From positions 62,001 through 126,000 of the forward strand of contig JAVJRG010000008.1 in NCBI GenBank assembly GCA_040218535.1: a DNA stretch of 64,000 nt. Direction: 5' to 3'. This DNA is from Lacipirellulaceae bacterium (GTDB lineage Bacteria > Planctomycetota > Planctomycetia > Pirellulales > Lacipirellulaceae). Below the pieces are notes generated by a model. It saw only the letters and a list, made by a program, of their open reading frames with translations. It ran no database searches and had not been told where the DNA came from. A program made the translations under genes and the position numbers. Within the stretch, counting starts at the first letter, position 1, and each line of letters opens with the position of its first letter. Below are positions 1 through 8,200 of the stretch, in pieces.

Positions 1-322
1 GCCCGCGGTAACATTCCGTGTGATTGGGGTCGTATTCCAAGCACTGATTGTAGAGTTGCTCCGCCTGGGCCAGATTTGCCGTGTTGTTTTGCAGCTTGGC
101 GGCTTTGTGTGTTGCCGCGGCCAAGTTGTAGTAGCTGGTGGCGTCTTTGGGATTGGTGGCCACGGCACGCTGGAACTGATCGGCCGCCTGCGCGTAGTTG
201 CCGGACTGATACAGACGCACGCCCTCGGCATTCATCGCGTGGGTATTCATTTGCTGGCAACCTGAAGCAACCAGGCAGGGCAGAGCGGCGGCGAGCAATC
301 GGGAAAGCGTCGAATTCGACAT
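1..322 (-). CDS. TPR-repeat lipoprotein, C-terminus outside window
   Basis: The first 107 residues are visible; the reading frame runs off the left edge of the window. The protein opens with a short lipoprotein signal (residues 1-22) ending in ASGC, so it is probably lipid-anchored after cleavage before Cys22. Residues 31-107 look like tetratricopeptide repeats: an Asn-Ala-Glu-Gly start, then YQSGNYAQAADQFQRAV, then a second helix pair with AQAEQLYNQCLEYDPN. TPR proteins act as protein-binding scaffolds, often on the cell envelope. The start is the ATG whose complement is at 320-322. No enzymatic domain is visible in the part present. It is divergent from the H1-like gene to its right. Confidence 0.8.
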   Translation of the reverse strand, partial: MSNSTLSRLLAAALPCLVASGCQQMNTHAMNAEGVRLYQSGNYAQAADQFQRAVATNPKDATSYYNLAAATHKAAKLQNNTANLAQAEQLYNQCLEYDPNHTECYRG

Positions 323-716
323 CACGGGCAACGCGCGGAGCGTTCTCCTCGGGCGGTACAGTTAGTTCCGTCGCGGAGCGTAGCGAAGAGTTTTCAGAGC
401 TGCAAGTTCGGCTCAAAGAGGTTGCTAGCAGTGGACTCCTCCTGAGCCGCCAGGCGTAAGCCGGCGGGTTGAACTCTCACTGGCTCAACCCGCCGGCTTA
501 CGCCTGGCGGCTCACGGGGCGTTGCAATCGTTACGGCCCTCACAAGTGCGACTTTCGCGTAAGTTTCCGCAGAATTCCAGGGTCGAATCCTTTCTCAGAT
601 TTGCAATGTCGCCGAAATCGGGAATGTTTGCGTGACCTCCCAAGTCACTCATAAGCTAAGCTCCCCGCTGGCTCCCCTTCCCGCCTCGCGACCCCCTCGC
701 ACAGGAGACTCCCACC
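323..716. other. 394-nt intergenic region between divergent genes
   Basis: This stretch separates two divergently transcribed genes and so should carry both promoters, although I cannot place either convincingly. It holds the large inverted repeat at 444-513 described separately. A good Shine-Dalgarno sequence AGGAG at 703-707 belongs to the gene starting at 717. No RNA gene is recognisable. Confidence 0.6.
444..513. repeat. Perfect 29-bp inverted repeat, paired REP-like hairpins
   Basis: Arms 444-472 and 485-513 are exact reverse complements over 29 nt with a 12-nt spacer. Each arm also folds on itself: CCGCC pairs with GGCGG and GGC pairs with GCC around a GTAA tetraloop of the GNRA type. 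It lies between divergent genes, so it is not a terminator of either. The layout (two inverted copies of one small hairpin) is like bacterial REP/BIME elements and recurs through this window. Confidence 0.85.
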
Positions 717-1247
717 GTGGCCAAGACTTCAACTGCACGCAAGACCAAGTCCACTTCGAAGAAGACCGCCAGCTCGACGAAGGCCAAAACTGCCTCAGCG
801 AAGAAGCGTACCGCCAAAAAGCCTGCCGCCAAGAAGTCAGCCAAGCCGCGTAAGGCGAAACCTCCCGGTGAAGAAGAAGTGACCATCGACCGTCGCCGTG
901 GTCAGCGTCGCGAAGAAGCGACAGATGCCGCACCGAAGGCCGAACGTCGCGATAAGGTGCAGCGTCGTCGCCAGATCGATCCCACCACCTGCGAGCGTGA
1001 TTATTCCGAAGCCGAAGTGGAATTCATGAACGCCATGGACGAATACAAACGGACCAGCGGCCGGATGTTCCCAACCTGCAGTGAAGTGCTGGAAGTGATT
1101 ACTTCCATCGGCTACGCCAAAGTCACGCCTGCTGAGCTAGCGATTCTCGGTCGTGCTCCCGTCGCACAGGAAACCGAAGAGGGAACTGTTGAGGAAGGAA
1201 ACGAAGAGGCTGGCGAATTCGCGGAAGAGGCTGAATTGGTTAGCTAA
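717..1247 (+). CDS. Histone H1-like lysine-rich protein with conserved C-terminal domain
   Basis: A 176-aa protein starting at GTG 717, eight to nine bases after AGGAG (703-707). Residues 1-50 are almost entirely Lys, Ala, Ser and Thr, like eukaryotic histone H1 tails and the Hc1-type tails of bacteria, which suggests nonspecific DNA or RNA binding in the nucleoid. Residues 55-90 are rich in Arg/Glu (RRRGQRREE). Residues 97-145 form a separate segment with [20 protein letters not shown] and [18 protein letters not shown], which looks like a small folded helical domain. The last 30 residues are acidic. I believe this family occurs in planctomycetes, but no function is known to me. A clear intrinsic terminator follows at 1278-1312. 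Confidence 0.8.
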   Translation: MAKTSTARKTKSTSKKTASSTKAKTASAKKRTAKKPAAKKSAKPRKAKPPGEEEVTIDRRRGQRREEATDAAPKAERRDKVQRRRQIDPTTCERDYSEAEVEFMNAMDEYKRTSGRMFPTCSEVLEVITSIGYAKVTPAELAILGRAPVAQETEEGTVEEGNEEAGEFAEEAELVS

Positions 1248-1277
1248 GCTGGAAGCGGAGAAGTGTCCAGGTTTTGA

Positions 1278-1312
1278 GAACGCCGTGGTGAGAGCCGCGG
1301 CGTTCTTTCGTT
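1278..1312 (+). terminator. Rho-independent terminator after H1-like gene
   Basis: An 11-bp stem (1278-1288 with 1295-1305, one G-T wobble) with a 6-nt loop is followed by TTTCGTT. It sits 30 nt after the stop codon at 1247 and faces the convergent gene ending at 1311. Confidence 0.75.
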
Positions 1313-1577
1313 AAGGAAGGGAATCCGCAACGATGTCGCGTAACTCTTCGGGACTGACTTCACCGAGTTGCTTCCCACGTGCGTCGAGTTTCTCGTTGAC
1401 TTTGATGGCCGTCTCTTGCATCACGCCATGCGTCTCTTCCGAACCTCCGGCCAACACAAAGTTCTTGCCGCGCGTCAGGCGTTTATGGCCATCTTCGGCA
1501 TCAAAAGCCAACCCAAGTAGGGCAGCGTTTCTGTTGGGACCCTTTTCATCGGGCTTCTTGGGAAGTCGTGAACTCAT
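1311..1577 (-). CDS. Small conserved protein of unknown function
   Basis: An 88-aa soluble protein with no signal peptide or membrane segment. Distinctive stretches are NAALLGLAFDAEDGHKRLTR, GKNFVLAGGSEETHGVMQ and ELRDIVADSLP. From memory, this pattern is found as a small uncharacterised protein in planctomycetes; I cannot name a domain. The strong central motif with Gly-Gly-Ser and His suggests a conserved binding function rather than a spurious frame. It is convergent with the H1-like gene and shares its terminator region. Confidence 0.7.
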   Translation of the reverse strand: MSSRLPKKPDEKGPNRNAALLGLAFDAEDGHKRLTRGKNFVLAGGSEETHGVMQETAIKVNEKLDARGKQLGEVSPEELRDIVADSLP

Positions 1578-1676
1578 GGATGCTTCACTTTGGGTTGCAG
1601 TCGATGGCGGATCGTGACGGTCATTGCCGCTCGTACTATCCTAGGCACTGGCAGCACTGAGGCAAGTCGAGTGCTG

Positions 1677-1745
1677 TAGGACGGCCACTCCTGGCCGTCG
1701 CTGGGCACACCGCACTGTGGCTGACGGGCAGGAGTGCCCGTCCTA
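1677..1745. repeat. Paired hairpin repeat with compensatory arm differences
   Basis: Arms 1677-1699 and 1723-1745 are inverted copies of 23 nt with two mismatches. Each arm is itself a hairpin with a perfect 8-bp stem: GACGGCCA with TGGCCGTC on the left and GACGGGCA with TGCCCGTC on the right. The two differences between the arms are exactly a C-G to G-C swap that keeps each stem paired. It lies in the gap between the small conserved gene and the FHA gene. Confidence 0.85.
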
Positions 1746-1757
1746 AGCTGCGATCAA

Positions 1758-2462
1758 TCAGCGACGACGGCTCCAGGCCCGTAAGGCGTTCTCGGCTGCC
1801 TCGCGACTATCTTTCGTCGCGTCCTTTTTCGGAAGCGGAGGCAGCTTGCCGGGCTCTTTCTTCTTTTTCGAATCAGAAGCCTCATCGATGGACGAATCCT
1901 CTGGCGACTCTTCGTCTCTTACGTCGGCCGTGTCGAGGGCTATGGTTTCCGTCGGTTCGCTGGGCAGCTTGTCCTTTGGCAACGGAATAGCACTGGTCTC
2001 GTCCATCTGCATCGAGAGAGTTTCTCCTGGACGTTTGACGGGCTCGTCGGGTCCGAGGAGCCAACTGTCGATATCGAGTTCCACTGAGTCGCCGGTCGGG
2101 ATGTTGGCGGCTCGCTCAACAGCCTCGGCGACGGACTTCACCTTGGGCAACTTCTCGTTCTTCAGGCCGCTACTAATACGGACCTGAAACTTCAACGGTC
2201 CAACGACAAGCTCGTCGCCAGCTTTGAGCTCGACTTCGCCTTCGGTTTTCTGGCCGTTGACGAGCGTTCCGTTGCGGCTGCCAAGATCTTTGACCGTGAC
2301 GCGATTTTCTCCGCGTGAGATCATGCAGTGCTTGCGACTTATGGACGTACTACCGACGCACAGGTGGCATTCTTGGCTCCTGCCAATGGTGAATTCGCTT
2401 TTTTTGACGACGATTTTTGCGCCCTTTTTGGCGCCCGCCAGCACTTTTAGAGTGACTTCCAT
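1758..2462 (-). CDS. FHA-domain protein with disordered acidic tail
   Basis: A 234-aa protein whose residues 1-95 form a forkhead-associated (FHA) domain, a phosphothreonine-binding module. The diagnostic residues are present in order: FTIGRS, then STSISRKHC, then DLGSRNGTLVNG. Residues 100-234 are low-complexity, rich in Asp, Glu, Ser and Lys, with a short basic end, and look disordered. I take the ATG with complement 2460-2462, because the FHA strand MEVTLKVLAG begins there; a longer frame to 2546 would add a stretch with no FHA homology. FHA proteins usually read out Ser/Thr kinase signals, and a large kinase is encoded 3 kb away, so a functional link is possible but unproven. A candidate regulated promoter is at 2662-2690. 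Confidence 0.85.
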   Translation of the reverse strand: MEVTLKVLAGAKKGAKIVVKKSEFTIGRSQECHLCVGSTSISRKHCMISRGENRVTVKDLGSRNGTLVNGQKTEGEVELKAGDELVVGPLKFQVRISSGLKNEKLPKVKSVAEAVERAANIPTGDSVELDIDSWLLGPDEPVKRPGETLSMQMDETSAIPLPKDKLPSEPTETIALDTADVRDEESPEDSSIDEASDSKKKKEPGKLPPLPKKDATKDSREAAENALRAWSRRR

Positions 2463-2845
2463 TGCCCCATTCCAGTCATTAGAAAAGGTGCCTCCCCTCA
2501 AAAAAACACACGCAAGGGTGTAAAGACCCCACACGGCAGCTATCAACGCAGCAACGCGTAGCAGCCAACTGCCAGCAATCCTGGCTTGTGATTGAGGATA
2601 TTATTTCGCTGAGCGAAGCCCCCCACGGGCTGTTCAGCGGGAATAGTCGTTTCGTGTCTGTATTATAAACCAACGCAAATTGTATACAATGACATTCGCG
2701 TTAATATAATTCTATCTCAATAGCCAAATAAGGCCATCCTTTGACTCGTAGCTTTCGCGGCGATCCGCACGATTTCTTGTCCATCAAACGAGATCATGCC
2801 GTCTTATTGAGAATCGTCGAGCGAGCGTCGACTTCTTGAATGGGG
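2463..2845. other. 383-nt intergenic region upstream of the FHA gene
   Basis: This AT-richer region carries a candidate leftward promoter with an overlapping palindrome (2662-2690). Further right, 2700-2845 shows no recognisable gene or RNA. A run of seven T residues on the minus strand near 2500, after a short stem, could act as a weak attenuator in the FHA leader, but the stem is only about 4 bp and I do not rely on it. Confidence 0.5.
2662..2690 (-). promoter_or_regulatory. Candidate leftward promoter with 12-bp palindromic operator
   Basis: On the minus strand, TTGTAT and TATAAT are separated by 16 nt, a good fit to a housekeeping promoter. The -35 hexamer lies inside the perfect palindrome ATTGTATACAAT (2679-2690). 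The same 12-mer occurs at 22412-22423 upstream of an agarase-like gene. Palindromes of the TTGTATACAA type are typical of GntR-family regulators (family knowledge); the regulator is not in this window. Confidence 0.5.
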
Positions 2846-3619
2846 CTATCTCTTGCGGACCCACTCATCGGAAGTAAGTCGTTTCTCAATCTTTGTTTGC
2901 GTTGATTCTTGGGATTCCCGAAGAGGCTCAGCCGGATTGAGCAGTAGATCAAGCGATTCTGCAATTCGATTCGCCCAATTTTCACATGCTTTGCTAATGT
3001 CGACGTGCACCCCAGAGGCCTCCTGGATGCCTGAAAGTTCCTCCGCATAAGGAGACGCTGACAGCAGCAACGCCCCATGCTGCAATACGGCCCCGCGACG
3101 ACGTCTTTGAGCGCTGCCTAAGATTTTGATCGAACCGGGTGCAGTTTCAGTCGGCACTACCAAGTCGTCGTCGGTACGTCGCTGAAAACAGAGAAAGGGC
3201 TCATCAGGCTCATCTTCTGTGGGCAGTTTCTTGGCGAAGTCGTCCCAGAATTTCAGCGTAATATCCTGTTGAGCTAGAGCATCAATCGCCGCTTGGTGGA
3301 CGACGCGGTAAATCCGGCTCGGCTCCTGAACTGCGGCGTGGTCTGAAGGCAAGCATAGAGAGTAGGTGAGTTCCTGATCGTGCAGCAGCGTGCCGCCGCC
3401 CGACAATCGGCGCACCACCGGCAACGACTGGCTACCCGTGTGCGATTGGCGGTCTTCGTACTTTTGAAAGTAACCCAGCGAGAGTATTGGCTCGCTCCAC
3501 TGGTAGAAACGGAGCGTTGCAACGCCCTCGTCCGCCGCTTCCTCAAGTAAGCACTCGTCCACAACCATGTTCCGCACACCCGATTGGGGCGGATCGATGA
3601 TCAAGCGGCAGGGGAACAT
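2846..3619 (-). CDS. Lipoate-protein ligase A family protein
   Basis: A 257-aa member of the biotin/lipoate protein ligase superfamily, which attaches lipoyl groups to a lysine of carrier proteins such as GcvH. Visible signatures are VVRRLSGGGTLLHD (the RRxSGGGxVxHD motif of LplA/LipM) and KILGSAQRRRRGAVLQHG, the conserved lysine and GSAQ loop. The N-terminus YQWSEPILSLGYFQ is also typical. The C-terminal 30 residues are charged and not conserved. It follows gcvPB on the same strand, 80 nt downstream across a hairpin repeat, which fits lipoylation of the GcvH encoded nearby. It could instead be an octanoyl transferase (LipM-type); the sequence alone does not separate these. Confidence 0.85.
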   Translation of the reverse strand: MFPCRLIIDPPQSGVRNMVVDECLLEEAADEGVATLRFYQWSEPILSLGYFQKYEDRQSHTGSQSLPVVRRLSGGGTLLHDQELTYSLCLPSDHAAVQEPSRIYRVVHQAAIDALAQQDITLKFWDDFAKKLPTEDEPDEPFLCFQRRTDDDLVVPTETAPGSIKILGSAQRRRRGAVLQHGALLLSASPYAEELSGIQEASGVHVDISKACENWANRIAESLDLLLNPAEPLRESQESTQTKIEKRLTSDEWVRKR

Positions 3620-3620
3620 A

Positions 3621-3699
3621 GTTCGTAGTTCCGCCTTTAGGCGGCTTACGGTCTACACATTGTTGAAGCTAGAAACCGCCTGAAGGCGGAACTACAAAC
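3621..3699. repeat. Paired hairpin repeat (CCGCC-GGCGG family)
   Basis: Arms 3621-3644 and 3676-3699 are inverted copies of 24 nt with two mismatches. Each arm holds the small hairpin CCGCCT/AGGCGG. The same family occurs at 11031-11110. It fills the gap between gcvPB and the lipoate ligase gene and could act as an mRNA 3'-end stabiliser. Confidence 0.85.
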
Positions 3700-5178
3700 T
3701 TAACTACAAGGACACATTAACACCGGCTGCCGCGCGGCTTGCACTTCATTGGGGCGGCTGATGGCTGTGGTGTGCGGCGATTCATGGAGCAGTTCGGCGT
3801 CCTCTTCGGTGATCTTGAACAGGACTTTGGCGAACGCGTCGAGCGTCTCTTTGCTTTCCGTTTCGGTTGGCTCGACCATGATCGATTCGGGGACGGTCAG
3901 CGGAAAGTAAACTGTTGGGGCATGGAAGCCGTAATCGAGCAGCCGCTTCGCGAAATCCATCGCCGTGACGTCTTTCTCCTTTTTCATGGCTGCCGCGCTG
4001 GCCACAAACTCGTGCATGCAGCGGTCACCCTGTGGGACCGGCAGGATGTTCTTCACCTGGCTGAGTAGGTAATTCGCGTTTAATACAGCATTGTCCGAAA
4101 CGGCCCGCAACCCATCGGGGCCGTGAGTACGAATGTAGCAGTAAGCCCGGAGCAGCACACCGACGTTGCCAAAAAAGCCGCGAACACGACCGACCGACTT
4201 GGGGCGATCGTTGTCGAGGTGATATTTCTCGCCCCGCTTCACAACAACTGGTGCAGGCAAATAGGCTGCTAACTTCTCCGCCACACAAATCGGCCCCGCT
4301 CCAGGACCGCCGCCACCATGCGGGCCGCTGAAAGTCTTGTGGGGATTGTAATGTTGCATGTCCGCGCCCCCACTCCCCCCAGAACCCCAGTCTCCCGGGC
4401 GGGTCACGCCGAGGATGGCGTTCATGTTGGCCCCGTCGAGGTAGACCAGCCCGCCCCGCTCGTGCACCGCGTCGGCGATCTCCGCCATTGCCGGCTCGAA
4501 GATGCCAACCGTATTGGGGTTCGTGATCATCAGCACGGCAATCTGGTCGTCGAGCTTCCCGCGGAAGTCTTCCATGTCAACGCTGCCGTTGGTGAGCGTC
4601 TTCACAGTGACGACTTCAAAGCCCGCCATCACGGCGCTGGCAGGGTTCGTGCCGTGTGCGTTGTCGGGCACTAATACTTTGCGGCGTTGCTGGAGTTCGT
4701 CGATGTCCTCAAAGTAAGCCGCGGCGACCAAGAGTGCCGCGTACTCGCCATGTGCTCCCGCCGCAGGTTGGAGTGAGCAAGCCGGCAGGCCGGAGATTTC
4801 CTGCAGATACTCCTGCATCTCGTAGAGCACATGCAGCATCCCCTGCAGCGTTTCTTCCGGCTGATAGGGGTGCAACGCCGCGAACGCGGGCATTGCCGCG
4901 GCCCGTTCGTTCCGCTTGGGGTTGTACTTCATCGTGCAACTGCCCAGCGGATAGAAATGCGTGTCGACCGACATATTCTGGGTCGAGAGGTTCGTGAAGT
5001 GCCGCACAACCTGCGGCTCAGAAACCTCTGGCAACTCGGGCGGCGTCTCTGCCAGCGATGCCGCAGGCAGCAAGTTACCGAGCCGTTGCTCAGGGACATC
5101 ACACTGCGGTAATCGACCACCACGGGCGCCGGGCTTGGAGAGATCGAAGAGGAGCTGGGTGTCGCGGGAGTTGCGCAT
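3700..5178 (-). CDS. gcvPB: Glycine dehydrogenase (decarboxylating) subunit 2
   Basis: A 492-aa PLP enzyme subunit; with GcvPA it forms the heterotetrameric P-protein that decarboxylates glycine and passes the aminomethyl group to lipoyl-GcvH. The PLP lysine is in NPHKTFSGPHGGGGPGAGP (around residue 275), which is the signature of the family. FYPLGSCTMKYNPKRNE, LQPAAGAHGEYAALL and NAHGTNPASAVMAGF are also diagnostic. The length matches the usual 480-500 aa. The last nine residues (LMCPCS end) run into the repeat-flanked region and are unlikely to be conserved. It is separated from gcvPA, gcvH and gcvT by the large kinase gene, all on the same strand. Confidence 0.97.
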   Translation of the reverse strand: MRNSRDTQLLFDLSKPGARGGRLPQCDVPEQRLGNLLPAASLAETPPELPEVSEPQVVRHFTNLSTQNMSVDTHFYPLGSCTMKYNPKRNERAAAMPAFAALHPYQPEETLQGMLHVLYEMQEYLQEISGLPACSLQPAAGAHGEYAALLVAAAYFEDIDELQQRRKVLVPDNAHGTNPASAVMAGFEVVTVKTLTNGSVDMEDFRGKLDDQIAVLMITNPNTVGIFEPAMAEIADAVHERGGLVYLDGANMNAILGVTRPGDWGSGGSGGADMQHYNPHKTFSGPHGGGGPGAGPICVAEKLAAYLPAPVVVKRGEKYHLDNDRPKSVGRVRGFFGNVGVLLRAYCYIRTHGPDGLRAVSDNAVLNANYLLSQVKNILPVPQGDRCMHEFVASAAAMKKEKDVTAMDFAKRLLDYGFHAPTVYFPLTVPESIMVEPTETESKETLDAFAKVLFKITEEDAELLHESPHTTAISRPNEVQAARQPVLMCPCS

Positions 5179-5284
5179 ATCGTTTCGTGTTGGTGTTTAC
5201 TAATACACGTAAATACTACACTTAGTTTAACGCACAAGAAGGCTACGAGCTACGGCTTGCGGGGTTAAGCAGCTAGCGGGAGCT

Positions 5285-8200
5285 TTAGTAGAAGTTAAAG
5301 TTCAGACCTTCGACAGGACTCTCTGCCTCTTCCGGCTTGGGGGCCCGTTTGTTGTTCAAGCCCTTCCACTTTTCGAGTTCTGCTTGCAATTGCTTGGCCT
5401 TTTCGGGCTTGTCCCAAGCTTCGTAAAGTGCAACTAACCGCATTGTCGCTTCGGGCACCATAAATCGGTAGCGAATCGGAATTGAAGCGATGTTTTTGGT
5501 GAGGTTCTGATGACTATCCAGAAGCAACGGTTCTGCTTCAGCGAACTTGTTCTGTCCCAGGAATATTTCCCCAAGAAGGCTTGTCGCGTCGTGGCGAACG
5601 AACCAGTCCGGAGAACCTTTTGTTGTTTCGCGAATCCATTGCAATGGTTCCTCAGCATTCGAGTGCTTGCCTTGTTTAATCAGGCAGTAAGCGTTGCGCT
5701 CAATGGCAAAGAGAATTGAAGCGCCATCTTGCTCACGCCCAAGTTTTTGAAGGTCTGTCGCGTAGGTACCGTAGAGTTCTTGTGCTTCGGAATACATTGC
5801 CCTTCGTTCGCACAGAAATGCTAGGTTGTCCGTTGAGGAGAGCGTTTCGGGGTGAACATAGCCAAGCGCTTCACGGCGCAGTTTCACGACTTCTTCCGCT
5901 AACGGGAAAGCCTTGTCAAGAAGTCCTAGGGCGATGTAGAGGTGAGCCAGATCATGCATCGTTTGCAGGGTCGAAGGATGTGCCACACCAAGGACTTTCT
6001 CGCGAAGGCGAAGGGTTTCCGTGTACAACTCGCGCGACTTCTCCGCTTGGCCTTTGTTCAAGTAAAGACGTGCTAGTAGATGCATCGACTCAAGCGTAAG
6101 TGGGTGGTCCCTTCCGAGTTTTCGCTCGAATTCCCCCTTGGCTTCTATAGCAAGGGGGAAAGCTTCTTCAATCCGGCCTGCCAGTAGGTAAATTCCTGAC
6201 AAATTATGCTTCGAGGTGATGGTTTCGAGATGATCCTCACCGAGCGTTTTGCGTTGCAACGCAAAAGCTTCTTTCTGAAGGCTGAGAGCTTTCTCACTTC
6301 GCCCTGCTTGTTGATAGGTGCTGGCCAAGCTCGACAAGGTAGTTAGTGTGTTGATATTCTCTGCGCCAAAAAGTTCCCGCATTAAGGCTAGCGTTTCTTC
6401 ATAAAGCGCCACGGCTTTGTCAAGCTGTCTCGTTGTCAAATAAGCCTTAGCGGTGTTATGCATTGAAACCAGGGTTTCAGTATGTGTCTCGCCAAGCACT
6501 TTCTTTCTCAATCGCAAAGTCTTTTCGTGCAACCTAAGTGCTTCTTCAGACTGCCCCAAGTTGAGTAAGGCTTCCGCGAACTTGTTGCTCGCATCAAGCG
6601 TCTTGGGGTCTTCTTCACCTAGATTCTCGACGCGATACTTCAACAACTCTTGAACAAGTTGGGAGGACTTTTTCCATTGCCCTTGACGATGAAGTGATTC
6701 AGCTAAGAGTTCCACCGCCCGCACTCGCAGTGGGTGGAAAGGAGGCAAGCTGTCGTGGCTCTCGAATAACATACTTTCCAATTGTTCAATGGCCGCGGCA
6801 TGCTTCCCAGATTCTTGATAGGACTTTGCGAAACCTAAAACCGATTTCAGCGTGTAGAGATGATCTGCTCCTAAATGTTTCTTCATCAGGCTTTGTGTTT
6901 TCTCGTGAAGCAAAAACGCTTTCTTTTTGTCGCCCGCTCCATAGTAGGTGTGGGCTAGGTTGTTCATAGCCAAGAGCGTGGTCGGATGGTGCGGTCCCAG
7001 CTGGGCCTTCATCAATTCAAAGACCTCCTGTTGAAGTTCAAGCGCTTTCTCTGCGTTGCCCGCAGAGCTATAGCTGGTCGCCAGATTGCCCATCGAAGCC
7101 AGCGTGTCCGGATGGTTAGGCCCCAACTGTGCGGCAAGCTTTTCGTGGGCCTGCTCTTGCAGTTTGAGAGCCTCGTCAGACCTGCCCTCGGCTTCGTAGC
7201 TAACGGCTAAATTGTTCACGTAAGTGAGTGTGTTGAGGTGTTCCGCCCCCAAAACTTTGTGTGCCAAGTCTACGGCTTCCTCTTGCATGGGTAGTGCGGT
7301 CTTCCAGTCGCCAGATTCTCGATAGGCTCCCGCCAAGCTATCGATCGAGGAGATTGTGTAAGCGTTGTCCGCCCCTAACGTTTTGCGTCGTAGCTCGAGC
7401 GTTTTCTTGTGTAACGCTATGGCCTTCGGGAACTCACCCAAGTCGGCATAAATGTTTGCGAGGGTGTGTTGAGCTCGAAGCGTCATGGGGTCATCGACGC
7501 CAAGGCTTTCTTGCCAAAGCCGAACGGCCTGCTCGCACAGCGTCTCGGCCTCTTCAGGAACTCCCAAACCTTCATAAGTATTGGCGAGGGTGAACAGCAG
7601 GCTCGCCTTCGTTTGGGGGTCGTCGGCGAAGCGTTCGTCAAGCTGCTCTGCCGCCCAATCCATGACTTGAGCGACCGTAAGATGCCGACCGGCGACATCT
7701 GGATCGGGGGCTCGGAAAGCGGCTACCAGGAATTCAGAAACGGTTTCAGCCTGTTCCTTAGCGCGAACCGCCTCATCACGGGCACTGAGCGCATCATCCC
7801 GCGCCACCTCAAGCTGCGTGTTCGCCTCGGCCAGTTCGACGTTCTTCTCCCCAAGCTTCGCATTGCTCGAAGACACGACCCCCGCAATCGTCGCGGCACT
7901 AACAACGCCCGCCACCAGCGTTGCCGCGGCTGAGCCAACCAGCCGTGGATGCTTGCGCATCCAGCGACGTGTGCGACGGGTGAGCGGCTCGGGGAAGGCA
8001 TGGACCGGTTCGTCCGCCAAATAACGCTCGACATCGTCTGCAAGTGCGCGAACCGTGTCGTAACGGTTAATTGTTTCGAGAGCCATTGCCTTCGCGCAGA
8101 TCTTGCTGAGCGCGACATCAATTTCCGGATTCCCCTGCCGAGCCGTCTTGCTAGGGCCTTTTTGAACCGCTTCCAAAATCTCTTCCAGCGTCTGGCCCTC

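Noticed and set aside
444-513. Inverted repeat as a transcription terminator
   Set aside because: It is located between two divergent gene starts, with no T-run.
570-600. GGGTCGAATCC resembling a tRNA T-arm
   Set aside because: The flanking bases do not form the T-stem and no acceptor or anticodon arm is found upstream.
2479-2673. 64-codon minus-strand frame upstream of the FHA gene
   Set aside because: It overlaps the candidate promoter, starts with TTG without a ribosome site and has Cys/Trp-rich random composition.
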